NCBI GenBank assembly: GCA_937989585.1
Contig: CALKRW010000002.1
Location: forward strand, 1 to 53,860
DNA: 53,860 nucleotides
Reading direction: 5' to 3'
Source: an uncultured Porphyromonadaceae bacterium
GTDB taxonomy: Bacteria; Bacteroidota; Bacteroidia; Bacteroidales; Muribaculaceae
In this document: one piece after another, positions 17,577-26,600 of the stretch
Numbering within the stretch: the stretch's first letter is position 1
Layout of the letters: every line of letters starts with the position of its first letter
Program-made: the position numbers and the translations under genes
Notes under the pieces: generated by a model
Seen by the model: only the letters and a program-made list of their open reading frames with translations
Database searches by the model: none
Told to the model about the DNA's origin: nothing

Positions 17577-18106
17577 GTATCTATGTGCACCTTTTCCCAG
17601 AGCAGTTTCGAAGGATCGACCGGTCGGCGTATCTCGTCGCTATAGCCGAAAGTAACCAGACACTCCACTTTAAGGTATTCGGGTATTCCAAGAATCTGCT
17701 GGACATACTCACCGGCGCTTTCGCCGTCAGGTGCCTCGCGAAGTCGCACCTGAATCCAGCAGGAACCAAGACCAAGGGCATGTGCCTGCAACTGCATGAG
17801 CGCGGCCGCATAAGTACAGTCCTCCACATAAACATCACTTTTCCCCGGATCCGCTATGACAGCGACTGCGAACGCGGCTGTCTCAAGTGCATGCGCGCCA
17901 TAGGTCTTGCCTTTCGACAGGGCCTTGAGTTTCTCGCGGTTGTCGACTATAACAAATTGCCACGGGCGTTTGCTTTTACTGGAGGGCGAGAGCAAAGCGG
18001 CCTCGATGATGGTTCTCGCATCATCGGGGCTTACTTCCTGATCCTTATATTTGCGTATTGAGTGTCGCGTAAGCAACAGGTCATGAAAACAGCCATCCAT
18101 GTGCAT
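17549..18106 (-). CDS. Nitroreductase-family FMN oxidoreductase
   Basis: 185 aa, a single nitroreductase domain. The N-terminal LLLTRHSIRKYKDQEV carries the FMN-phosphate-binding Arg-Ser-x-Arg type motif. SPSSKSKRPWQFVIV and LGLGSCWIQ are the other family landmarks. The predicted product is a soluble, dimeric, flavin-dependent NAD(P)H oxidoreductase. The natural substrate is not deducible. Second gene of the operon, 62 nt after the HU/SPOR gene. Confidence 0.9.
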   Translation of the reverse strand: MHMDGCFHDLLLTRHSIRKYKDQEVSPDDARTIIEAALLSPSSKSKRPWQFVIVDNREKLKALSKGKTYGAHALETAAFAVAVIADPGKSDVYVEDCTYAAALMQLQAHALGLGSCWIQVRLREAPDGESAGEYVQQILGIPEYLKVECLVTFGYSDEIRRPVDPSKLLWEKVHIDTWKDNGEEE

Positions 18107-18168
18107 GTCTCAATGTGTTAGTTTATATATGTATATCTGCGCGTTGGACGCTTTTACTAAAACCTTTT

Positions 18169-19218
18169 TCAGCGTCTTGTCACCCAGACTCCCTTGTAGC
18201 GCGAGATCTTGGGATAGGATGCGGCAGCCATGGCCTGTTCCTTGGTCTTGCCTGTGGCTGCATATATACGATAGCGTCCGTTCTGCTCAAGCACACCCAT
18301 AACCAGTCCGGGATTGAGACGCGACTCGTCAAGTATAAAGCGGTCTGCGGCTTCGCTGGAATTAAGTGAGGCTACGACCAGACAGTAGTCGTCAAAATCG
18401 TTAAGCCTCGGCGAGGCATGCACTGGCGCATACACGGATTTTTTCACAGGCGGTATTTTCTCCGTGGATTCAGCATCATTACCGGCCAATTTTCCGGCTT
18501 CTGAATCATCCTCGCATATCTTGACTTCAGATATCTGTTCAGGAGTTGCCGGCGTTTCTATGGTCTCAACCTCATATTTATCGGTTTTGCCATGGCCGGA
18601 AGCCTTGATGCCATGAGACATGCTTACCTCCGGCAAACCGAGTGAGGCATACTGGGCATCCTTAATGCTTACTGGCGTCGAGACGGCTAATCCTATGGCA
18701 ATAAGCACTGCGGCCGAGGCTGCCACTCGCATCAGTCTGCCGAAAGCACTGACACGTGGCTTTGTCTCTTCATCATATTCCGCCACGGGAGGTAATTCCG
18801 CAGACTCCTGCAAACATATCTCCGGATACCATCCTGACAGTGGTGTAAGGGTATCTTTCTCCGCGGCCTCGAATATCATGATTCTATCCTCATCGAGTGA
18901 CAAAGTTCCTACCCGTCCTAGACTTAACGTACCGTCATGATCAAGTTGACGGCGCATAGCGGCTACTTCGTCCGCCACCATCCCTGCTGCATTCTCGTGG
19001 GAAATACCCAGAGCACGGGCAACTGACCCGACAAGTAATCCGTCACTGACGCTCAACATAGCGTTGAATGAATAATTGCGCCGGGGAGCAAGCCATGTAT
19101 TTGAGCCACTAACTTTCTGGGCACAGACACTTTGAGCCAACACAGCACCAAGCCCCGGCACGATTACACAATCGTGACGAGAGATAAGATATTCCAAGTG
19201 CCGTATTGTTATATTCAT
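18169..19218 (-). CDS. HU-CCDC81 and SPOR domain protein
   Basis: 349 aa. Residues about 1-130 resemble the Bacteroidetes HU-CCDC81 tandem region (starting HLEYLISRHDCVIVPGLGAVLA). A single membrane helix lies at about 163-183 (AASAAVLIAIGLAVSTPVS), followed by a variable acidic linker and a C-terminal SPOR domain (about 270-349: YCLVVASLNSSEAADRFI ... YKGVWVTRR). SPOR domains bind denuded septal peptidoglycan, so this bitopic protein may link a cytoplasmic HU-like module to the division site. The first codon agrees with the family start, although the promoter -7 element lies only 4 nt upstream. Confidence 0.88.
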   Translation of the reverse strand: MNITIRHLEYLISRHDCVIVPGLGAVLAQSVCAQKVSGSNTWLAPRRNYSFNAMLSVSDGLLVGSVARALGISHENAAGMVADEVAAMRRQLDHDGTLSLGRVGTLSLDEDRIMIFEAAEKDTLTPLSGWYPEICLQESAELPPVAEYDEETKPRVSAFGRLMRVAASAAVLIAIGLAVSTPVSIKDAQYASLGLPEVSMSHGIKASGHGKTDKYEVETIETPATPEQISEVKICEDDSEAGKLAGNDAESTEKIPPVKKSVYAPVHASPRLNDFDDYCLVVASLNSSEAADRFILDESRLNPGLVMGVLEQNGRYRIYAATGKTKEQAMAAASYPKISRYKGVWVTRR

Positions 19219-19222
19219 ACTG

Positions 19223-19230
19223 CAAAGATA
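19223..19230 (-). promoter_or_regulatory. Promoter (-7) of the HU/SPOR-to-pncB operon
   Basis: Minus strand TATCTTTG followed by CAGT and then the ATG. An approximate -33 (ATTGGG) lies 20 nt further back. The expected start site falls on or next to the initiation codon, implying a leaderless or nearly leaderless message. Confidence 0.55.
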
Positions 19231-19437
19231 GTTCTATTTTTTCGACCAGACCCAATTATATTCATTTAAAGTTTTCTACATAATTAACTTTTATTGTCAA
19301 TAACATTCATAACATTTCTACAAGGGCCAATCCTGTTGAACGATATGGCGAACTTAGATATCTGTCTCTTGAGCGATGGTTCATGGCTGATTTTTTCACT
19401 CCTGCTGGATATCATAAATTATGTCCCGTCATAGGAA

Positions 19438-20334
19438 TCACTTATTGAACAATGCCTCGACACGCGACCTCGGGATTCCATATTTCACGGCTGTCTCAGC
19501 ATCACGATTCGCCGCCTCATTGTCATACCTGGCTTTATTAAGCCTTGCCCGGCATATATATAACTCGCCATCCTCTGGATAACGTTCGATGGCTTTGCCT
19601 ATTACGTCCGAGGCATCGGCATAGTTTCCGCTTACCATATAGCAGTCGAACAGCATGACACAGTATTCTGGCTCCGGCTCAACGTCGACAAGTTTGCGCA
19701 GATAGGTTGCAGCCTCCGTCTCCCTCGATGTCATGGCATAAAGTGTGCCCAAAGCAAGATAAGTGGTTCGCGCAACAGGAACGATTTCCTCCAGCACCGC
19801 AAAATCTTTCTCTGCATCAGCAAGCCTTCCGTTGTGCAGGGCCATCATCCCATGATAGAAATGCGCGTCTGTATTCAGTGAGTCAAGTTCTATCACCTTG
19901 CCGTACTCATCAAAAGCTTCTTTATCCCTGCCGATTCCGACCAGTACCTTTGCCCTGTTCTCATGTCCGGCAATCAATCGTGGCGACCGGCTCACTACCT
20001 CGTCGAGACATCGCAGCGCCAGCGAATCCTGTCCGTTATAGTAATAGATCATCCCCAGGTTCGACATCAGGGCTACATTCAGGGGATTATCAGGTTCTAT
20101 GCCCATGGCCTCTACAAGACGCCTAGCGGCATCGTCATACTTACCGTCCTTGAGGGCTTTTTCTGATTCATCTACAAGAATGAAGTACGGTCTCTCTTCA
20201 AAACCCGTGGAATCGGCAAGCGCCTCGGCCTTGATCTTGGCATATTCCGGGACCTTAAGTTCCGGCCCTCTGGACTGTGCGAGGGTCGAGCCTCCGAAAA
20301 GTGCAATCAGGAATGCTGCTACAATATATCTCAT
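19438..20334 (-). CDS. Secreted TPR-repeat protein
   Basis: 298 aa with a signal peptide (MRYIVAAFLIALFGGSTLAQ) and no lipobox. From about residue 50 to the end it consists of tetratricopeptide repeats (for example DDAARRLVEAMGIEPDNPLN, ALRCLDEVVSRSPRLIAGHE and ADAEKDFAVLEEIVPVART), probably six to seven. Predicted periplasmic scaffold; no catalytic motif and no partner apparent from the neighbours. Monocistronic with a well-formed promoter. Confidence 0.85.
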   Translation of the reverse strand: MRYIVAAFLIALFGGSTLAQSRGPELKVPEYAKIKAEALADSTGFEERPYFILVDESEKALKDGKYDDAARRLVEAMGIEPDNPLNVALMSNLGMIYYYNGQDSLALRCLDEVVSRSPRLIAGHENRAKVLVGIGRDKEAFDEYGKVIELDSLNTDAHFYHGMMALHNGRLADAEKDFAVLEEIVPVARTTYLALGTLYAMTSRETEAATYLRKLVDVEPEPEYCVMLFDCYMVSGNYADASDVIGKAIERYPEDGELYICRARLNKARYDNEAANRDAETAVKYGIPRSRVEALFNK

Positions 20335-20376
20335 ATTGATGTTCTATGATAAGTCTTATAGTTGGTATAATTCATG

Positions 20377-20407
20377 CAAAAATACTAATTCTATATTATG
20401 CTCCAAA
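20377..20407 (-). promoter_or_regulatory. Promoter of the TPR gene
   Basis: -33 TTTG (20404-20407) and -7 TATTTTTG (20377-20384) with a 19-nt spacer, 43 bp upstream of the start codon. Both elements match the Bacteroidetes consensus. Confidence 0.7.
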
Positions 20408-20515
20408 GTCGTTACAGTTTTTTAACCAGAACATCGGTGGTTTCATAGAAACTACATAATCTCCATACAGGAACCTAACATACTAACATTTTTCCCGCAT
20501 GTACGTTTTAATATT

Positions 20516-22393
20516 ATGCCATCCGAAAAACAGAAAAATGCCCGTTTTGCAAGCCTTCTTAAAATACGTTTCAGGAAGGCCAGAACCGCTTACTCTGCCT
20601 TTACATTTCATTTCGCATCAAACATACGTAACATATCCAAGGCATTAAGCGTCACGACAGGCATCTGCTCTTTCATCTGCATCGGCGTCCTCATCGTAAT
20701 GGTAGGCTTCGATCACCATCCCTCCGCCCTGCATACTATAGCCGTGACCCTCAGAGTCATACAGAGCATCTTCCTGTTCGCCATTCTATTCAACCTTATT
20801 TTCAATCTCCGGTACACCATCAGTTCTACGCGCACATTGAAATGGATTGTCGACATAGCGATGCTCACCACACTGCTGCCGTTGATCTACCCCCACCCGG
20901 AAAACCCATGGATTAGGTGGCTTGAGCAATTGCTCTATTCCCACCGATATATATATATTGTGATGGGCGCCTATTCGCTTGTAGACGGATGCTATGGCCT
21001 GATGCGGCTTATGTCACGCAGGACAAACCCTTCGCTATTGCTCGGGACGACCTTCCTGTTCTTCATAATAGCCGGTTCACTTGTGCTGATGATGCCCAGA
21101 TGTCGGCTGGTGCCGATTTCCTTCACGGATGCCTTTTTTGTCTCGACAAGCGCTGTATCCATCACCGGCCTCACGACTCTCGATCTTACGACTACCTTCA
21201 CTCCGATGGGGCAGATTGTCATATGCCTCCTTCTTCAGGTCGGTGGAATCGGCATCATAACATTCACTTCTTTCTTCGCCATTTTCTACAGCGGCAACCA
21301 GTCAATCTACAGCCAGTTGCTCATCAAGGACATCGTATACACCAAATCAATGAGCGATCTGGTCCCTACCCTGCTTACCATCCTGTTTTTTACGCTATCA
21401 ATCGAACTCGTCGGGGCCGTGGCAATATATTTCACGATACCCGATTCTCTCGGACTCGACCAGCACGAAAAGATCTGGGCAGCCATTTTCCACTCCACAT
21501 CGTCATTCTGCAACGCGGGGTTCTCTGTTTTTCCTGATGGCATGGCCAATCCGGCGTTGATGGGAAGTGGACAGGGCATCTATCTCGTGACTTCCTTCAT
21601 AGTCCTTGCCGGCGGAATCGGATTCCCTATACTTGTAAATTTCCGAGAAATGACAGTCGCACATCTTCGCAGGTTCCTCACCCGAGTCATGACAGGCAAA
21701 CACTGCCCGCGCCGGAGCCATATCATCGACCTAAACACCAAACTTGTACTGATTTCCACCCTCTCGATATTGGCCATAAGCACTTTGCTATTCTTTATCA
21801 TAGAGTCCGGAAACTCTATGCGTGGCATGAGCCTGTACGAGCGCATATCCCAATCCATATTCAATTCCCTTACACCGCGCTCGGCAGGATTTGTCTCGAT
21901 TGGTGTACAATCCTTCATGCCCCTGACACTGATGCTCGTCATGGCACAGATGTGGATCGGCGGGGCGTCCCAGTCCATGGCTGGTGGCATCAAAGTCAAT
22001 ACGCTGGCCGTCCTTCTTCTTAATCTCCGCTCTATCATCCGGGGCAGCAAAGGTGTCTCGGCTTTCGACCGCAACATCGCTATTCCCTCTGTACGACGAT
22101 CGAACGCAGTCATCACCCTTTCGCTCATCTTCACGTTCACGGTCTGTTGCACGCTCATTGCTCTTGAGCCGGCCATATCGACTAAAGCGCTGATATTTGA
22201 ATCAATATCCGCTGTCTTCACCGTCGGCTCATCCTTCGGAATTACCCCGGGGCTTTGCGTGGCCTCAAAATACATTCTCTGCGTGGCAATGTTTGTCGGT
22301 CGCGTTGGCCTTATCTCACTCCTTACTGGCATGTTCTCCCACGGTCCCGACCGAACACAGCACTACCCGTCCGAAAACATTGTCATCAGTTGA
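20516..22393 (+). CDS. TrkH/KtrB-type potassium uptake channel subunit
   Basis: 625-aa polytopic membrane protein of the Trk/Ktr/HKT superfamily. The four pore-loop selectivity-filter motifs are visible: SITGLT (about 214-219), CNAGFS (about 332-337), RSAGFV (about 454-459) and TVGSSFG (about 568-574), each with the conserved glycine. The N-terminal 150 residues add extra membrane helices compared with KtrB. It imports K+ with the cytoplasmic nucleotide-binding subunit encoded next door, 76 bp downstream on the same strand. No promoter matching the consensus was found upstream. Confidence 0.92.
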   Translation: MPSEKQKNARFASLLKIRFRKARTAYSAFTFHFASNIRNISKALSVTTGICSFICIGVLIVMVGFDHHPSALHTIAVTLRVIQSIFLFAILFNLIFNLRYTISSTRTLKWIVDIAMLTTLLPLIYPHPENPWIRWLEQLLYSHRYIYIVMGAYSLVDGCYGLMRLMSRRTNPSLLLGTTFLFFIIAGSLVLMMPRCRLVPISFTDAFFVSTSAVSITGLTTLDLTTTFTPMGQIVICLLLQVGGIGIITFTSFFAIFYSGNQSIYSQLLIKDIVYTKSMSDLVPTLLTILFFTLSIELVGAVAIYFTIPDSLGLDQHEKIWAAIFHSTSSFCNAGFSVFPDGMANPALMGSGQGIYLVTSFIVLAGGIGFPILVNFREMTVAHLRRFLTRVMTGKHCPRRSHIIDLNTKLVLISTLSILAISTLLFFIIESGNSMRGMSLYERISQSIFNSLTPRSAGFVSIGVQSFMPLTLMLVMAQMWIGGASQSMAGGIKVNTLAVLLLNLRSIIRGSKGVSAFDRNIAIPSVRRSNAVITLSLIFTFTVCCTLIALEPAISTKALIFESISAVFTVGSSFGITPGLCVASKYILCVAMFVGRVGLISLLTGMFSHGPDRTQHYPSENIVIS

Positions 22394-22469
22394 TTACCTG
22401 AACACGTTTAATCCACATCTCACGCCTCCTGCCAAAAATAAAACATAATCCCAATTTAAGCCCAAGAAT

Positions 22470-23156
22470 ATGCGTTACCTGATTATCGGACTCGGCATCT
22501 ACGGCACAAATCTCGCCCGCGACCTCACTGACATGGGACACCAGGTTATTGGAGTCGACATCAAGTCCTCGGCCACTGAAGTCCTCAAAGATTATATCTC
22601 TGCAGTCTACATTATTGACACAACTGTCGAAAGCGCTCTTGACGCTCTCCCGCTGAAGACCGTAAATCTTGTCATCGTCGCAATCGGCGAGAACTTCGGC
22701 GCTTCTGTCAAGACTGTCGCATTGCTTAAAAAGCGGAATATACAACACATCTATGCCCGGGCGATAGACGAGATCCACCGGTCGATACTCGAGAGTTTCC
22801 AGATCGAGCGAATAATAACGCCCGAACAGCGGGCAGCCCATGATCTGGCTTACGAGATGATGTTCGGCAGCGAGGTGACAACTATGCTCGTCGACAGCGA
22901 CAACATTATCGTCAAATTCAAGGCGCCACAGTATTTCTGTGGCGAGAGTTATTCAAGAATAGGTCTCGACAACTATGGCCTGACACTGATTGCCGCTACT
23001 CGCCCCCATGAGCACACCAATATACTGAACCTTCAGTCCGAGAAACAGGTCTTACTCGACACAAACGCACAGGACGCCGTAGTTGCCTCCGGCGACATAT
23101 TCACCTGTATCGGCACACGATCCGCCTTCAGGACCCTGATGCGGCGTACGACCTGA
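22470..23156 (+). CDS. TrkA/KtrA-type potassium transport regulatory subunit
   Basis: 228-aa RCK protein. RCK_N Rossmann domain with GLGIYG (7-12), acidic residue GVDIKSS closing the second strand, and VIVAIGENFGASV; then an RCK_C (TrkA_C) domain at about 140-225. It gates the TrkH-like channel in response to bound nucleotide. A single RCK unit of this size is the KtrA form rather than the double-length TrkA of E. coli. Its stop lies 7 bp from the convergent Dabb gene. Confidence 0.92.
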   Translation: MRYLIIGLGIYGTNLARDLTDMGHQVIGVDIKSSATEVLKDYISAVYIIDTTVESALDALPLKTVNLVIVAIGENFGASVKTVALLKKRNIQHIYARAIDEIHRSILESFQIERIITPEQRAAHDLAYEMMFGSEVTTMLVDSDNIIVKFKAPQYFCGESYSRIGLDNYGLTLIAATRPHEHTNILNLQSEKQVLLDTNAQDAVVASGDIFTCIGTRSAFRTLMRRTT

Positions 23157-23163
23157 ATCAACG

Positions 23164-23463
23164 TTACTGCTGACAAACGTAGTCCACGCAGGCCCTGGCC
23201 TCTTTATGACCGGCAAGCAGACCTGCCGCCGCGACATGTGCCGGATGCCTGGCATAGACATCGACATCCGCCATCGTCTCAACTATCGCAGTCAGCACAA
23301 CGTCCCAGGTCTCGCAGGGATTCTCGTTAATGCCTACCTCTATCGACCTTAGTACCTCAATCTGCTCCGGCAGGGCCTCGAGCGCATCCTTGAACCTCAT
23401 CGCAATCTCGCGACGTTCAGCGGCCGTACCGCTCAACTTAAACATTACCACATGCTTAACCAT
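23164..23463 (-). CDS. Dabb (stress-responsive A/B barrel) domain protein
   Basis: 99 aa, a single dimeric alpha/beta-barrel domain: VKHVVMFKL at the N-terminus, then a helix, IEVGINENPCETWDVVLTAI and VYARHPAHVAAAGLL. This is the usual Dabb pattern with the conserved HP-x-H. Family members are small soluble dimers related to plant stress proteins and antibiotic monooxygenases; a specific reaction cannot be assigned. It has its own well-formed promoter. Confidence 0.88.
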   Translation of the reverse strand: MVKHVVMFKLSGTAAERREIAMRFKDALEALPEQIEVLRSIEVGINENPCETWDVVLTAIVETMADVDVYARHPAHVAAAGLLAGHKEARACVDYVCQQ

Positions 23464-23493
23464 AGTCTATTACTTTCAAATAAATATTTTTCG

Positions 23494-23525
23494 CAAAATT
23501 ACCAATTTCCATGAACCTTGCCAAA
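23494..23525 (-). promoter_or_regulatory. Promoter of the Dabb gene
   Basis: -33 TTTG (23522-23525), 20-nt spacer, -7 TAATTTTG (23494-23501), about 31 bp upstream of the start codon. Matches the Bacteroidetes consensus. Confidence 0.7.
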
Positions 23526-23560
23526 TCCCTTCTCCGGGATTTCATACAATAATTATCACG

Positions 23561-23594
23561 AAAAAAGAGGCCGTACCTAAATAGGCACGGCCTC
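23561..23594 (-). terminator. Intrinsic terminator of the giant-protein operon
   Basis: Stem GAGGCCGT...ACGGCCTC (23567-23594), extended by ACCTA/TAGG(C), followed on the minus strand by six T residues (23566-23561). It lies 23 bp beyond the stop of the 1518-aa gene. Confidence 0.85.
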
Positions 23595-23616
23595 TACCAA
23601 CTGATTTATAGTATTT

Positions 23617-26600
23617 TTATTTAACAAATACCTTACGGGCCGAACCGTCTTTGCTTACAAGGATATTGACCTTGCCCTGCTGCGGACGTGTTACTCGTAC
23701 ACCGCTGAGAGTGTAGATGAGGGTATTCTCATCGATATCATCTGCGTAAACTGAGTCTACGGCATTCTCCTCGGCATAAGTCAGGATTTCCTGAATGAGA
23801 GCCTCGATTTCGGCGACAGGAACTTCGTAACTGTATACACCTTCTTCTGCGACACTCTGATACTCTGCTGCCGCGTCAGCCTCTGCCTTAATGATGGCGT
23901 CATCTGCGGCATTGACCAGAACTGTTACATCAAGTTCGGGATATTCTGCGGCAATCTTATCCTTGACTGTCGAGAGTGACTCTCTTAGAGCGGCTATCTT
24001 GTCGAGGCTTGCCTGATATGCGGCTTCGTTGTCGGCTACGCGCTTTGCCTCGTCAGCCTGTTTCTTGGCTTCGGGTACAATGCCGGCAATCATTTCCTCG
24101 ACGGGCTTGCTGTCGAATGTGTAGTCGTACTCACCTGCTGCGGCTACAGCGTCGAATGACTGGTTGGCGGCGGAGGTGATATCATCGATGGCGGCCTGAA
24201 CTTCGGCGACCAGAGCTTCGACATTGCTTTCGGGATATGTGCTTTCAGCCTCAGCCTTGGCGTCTACGAGAGCCTCCTGCAGTTTGGCGATATCGGCAAG
24301 GGTTGCCTCGTATGCGGCCTTGTTGGCGGCTACGCGGGCTGCCTCTTTCTGGTCGGCGGCCGATGCGGCGATTGCATCGATGAGATTGTTGATACCGTCT
24401 TTGTCAACTGCATAGTTGAAGGTGCCTTCATTGGCTACTGCCTCGAGTGCCTTGGCGGCGTCAGCCTTTGCTGCGTCGATGGCGCTCTGTGCGGCGGCGA
24501 CCTCAGCGCTAACGTTTGCGTCGGGGTACTGTGCGGCGACAGTTTCCTTGGCGGCGTCAAGAGCGGTCTGGAGGGCATCGATTTCAGCGACTGCAGCCTC
24601 GTAGGCGGCCTTGTTGGCGGCTACGCGCTGAGCCTCGTTATATGCGGCTTCCTGTTCGGCGGCAGAAGTATTGACTGCCTCGATCAGTTTGTTGATGCCG
24701 TCCTTGTCAACAGTGTAGTTGAAGACGCCTTCGGCGGCGACTGCCTCGAGGGCCTTGGCGGCGTCAGCCTTGGCGGCGTCGATTGCGTTCTGTGCGGCGG
24801 CGACCTCTGCGCTTACGTCAGCATTGGGATACTGTGTTGCGGCAGTTTCCTTCGCTGCCTCAAGCGAGGCCTGAAGAACATTGATTTCGGCAACAATGGA
24901 CTCGTATGCTGCCTTGTTGGCGGCTACGCGCTGTGCCTCGTTGTATGCTGCCTCCTGCTCGGCGGCAGACTTGCTGAGAGCCTCGATAAGGGCGCGGATT
25001 CCGGCTTCGTCTACTGTGTAGTTGTAGACACCGGCCTTGTCAACGGCGATGTATGCGACGTTGGCATCGTTGCGTGCATTTGTGATTGCTGTCTGAGCCT
25101 TGTTGAGGACTGAAGTGATGTTTGCGTGCGGGCAGTCTTTCTCGGCGGCCTCGACTGCTGCGTCAAGTTCCTTCTGGAGTGCGTCGATGGAGGCGATGGC
25201 CTTGTCATAAGCCGCTTTGTTGTGAGCCTTGCGGTTGGCTTCGCTTCCTGCTACCGCCTTGGCGGTGACTGCATTGATCAGGGCCTCGATGTCAGCGACG
25301 GGAACGTCATAACTGAACACACCTGCTGTGGCGACTGCCTTGTAGATGGCGTCGGCGGCAGCCTTGGCTGCGTTGATCGAGTTCTGTGCGGCGGCCACTT
25401 CGGAGGTGACATCTATGTCGCCGTACTTTTCGGCGGCTTCTGCTTTGGCGGCGTCAAGAGCGCCCTGAAGGGCGGCGAGTTTATCTGTCACGGCCTTGTA
25501 GGCGGCTTCGTTGGCGGCTACACGCTGTGCTTCCTCATACTGTGCTTTGGCGGCAGCGGGGATTGCCTCGATAAGTTTGTTGATTTCAGCCTTATCGAAT
25601 GTGTAGTTGTACTTGCCCGACTGGGCGACAGCCTGGTATGCGGCATCTGCGCCGGCTTTGGCGGCATCGATGGCCTGCTGGGCTGCTGTCTGCTGTGCTT
25701 CTGTGTCAGTATTGGGATACTGCTGGGCTGCGCTTGCCTTTGCGGCTTCGAGTTTGGCCTGAAGGGCGGCGATTTCCTCTGAGGTTGCCTTGTAGGCTGC
25801 CTCGTTGGCGGCTACGCGCTGTGCCTCTTCGTACTTGGCTTTGGCAGCGGGAACGATTGCGTCGATTAGTTTGTTGATGCCGGCCTTGTCTACGCTGTAG
25901 TTGTATGTACCTGCGTTTTCAACAGCGTCCAGAGCAGTCTTCGCGGCTTCGGCGGCGGCGTCGATTGCCTGCTGGGCGGCTTCTGCCTCTGCTTCCACGT
26001 CAGTGCCGGGATATTTCTGGGCGACACTCAGTTTGGCTGCGTTGAGTGCGTTCTGCAATGCGGCGAGTTCATCAGTGGTAGCCTTATAGGCGGCATTGTT
26101 GGCAGCGACACGCTGTGCTTCCTCATACTGAACTTTGCCGGCCTCGGTAATGGCGGCGATAAGGGCATTGATGCCTTCCTTGTCTACGGTATAGTTGTAG
26201 GTGCCTTCGCTTGCGACTGCTTCCAGGGCGGCCTGGGCGCCTTCTTTAGCGTTGTCGATTGCCTGCTGGGCGGCCTGGGCCTGGGCCTCTACGTCAGTAC
26301 CGGGATATTTCTGGGCGACACTCAGTTTGGCGGCATTGAGTGCGTTCTGCAGGGCGACGATTTCGCCCATAGTAGCCTTGTAGGCCGTCTGGTTGGCGGC
26401 TACGCGCTGTGCGTCCTCGTACTGTGCCTTTGCGGCCTCGGTAATGGCGGCGATAAGGGCATTGATGCCTTCCTTGTCTACGTTATAGTTATAGGTGCCT
26501 TCGCTTGCAACGGCCTCGAGGGCGGCCTTGGCCTCTTCACCGGCTTTGTCGATTGCCTGCTGGGCGGCGGCTGTCTGTGCCTCAACGTCTGTGCCCGGAT

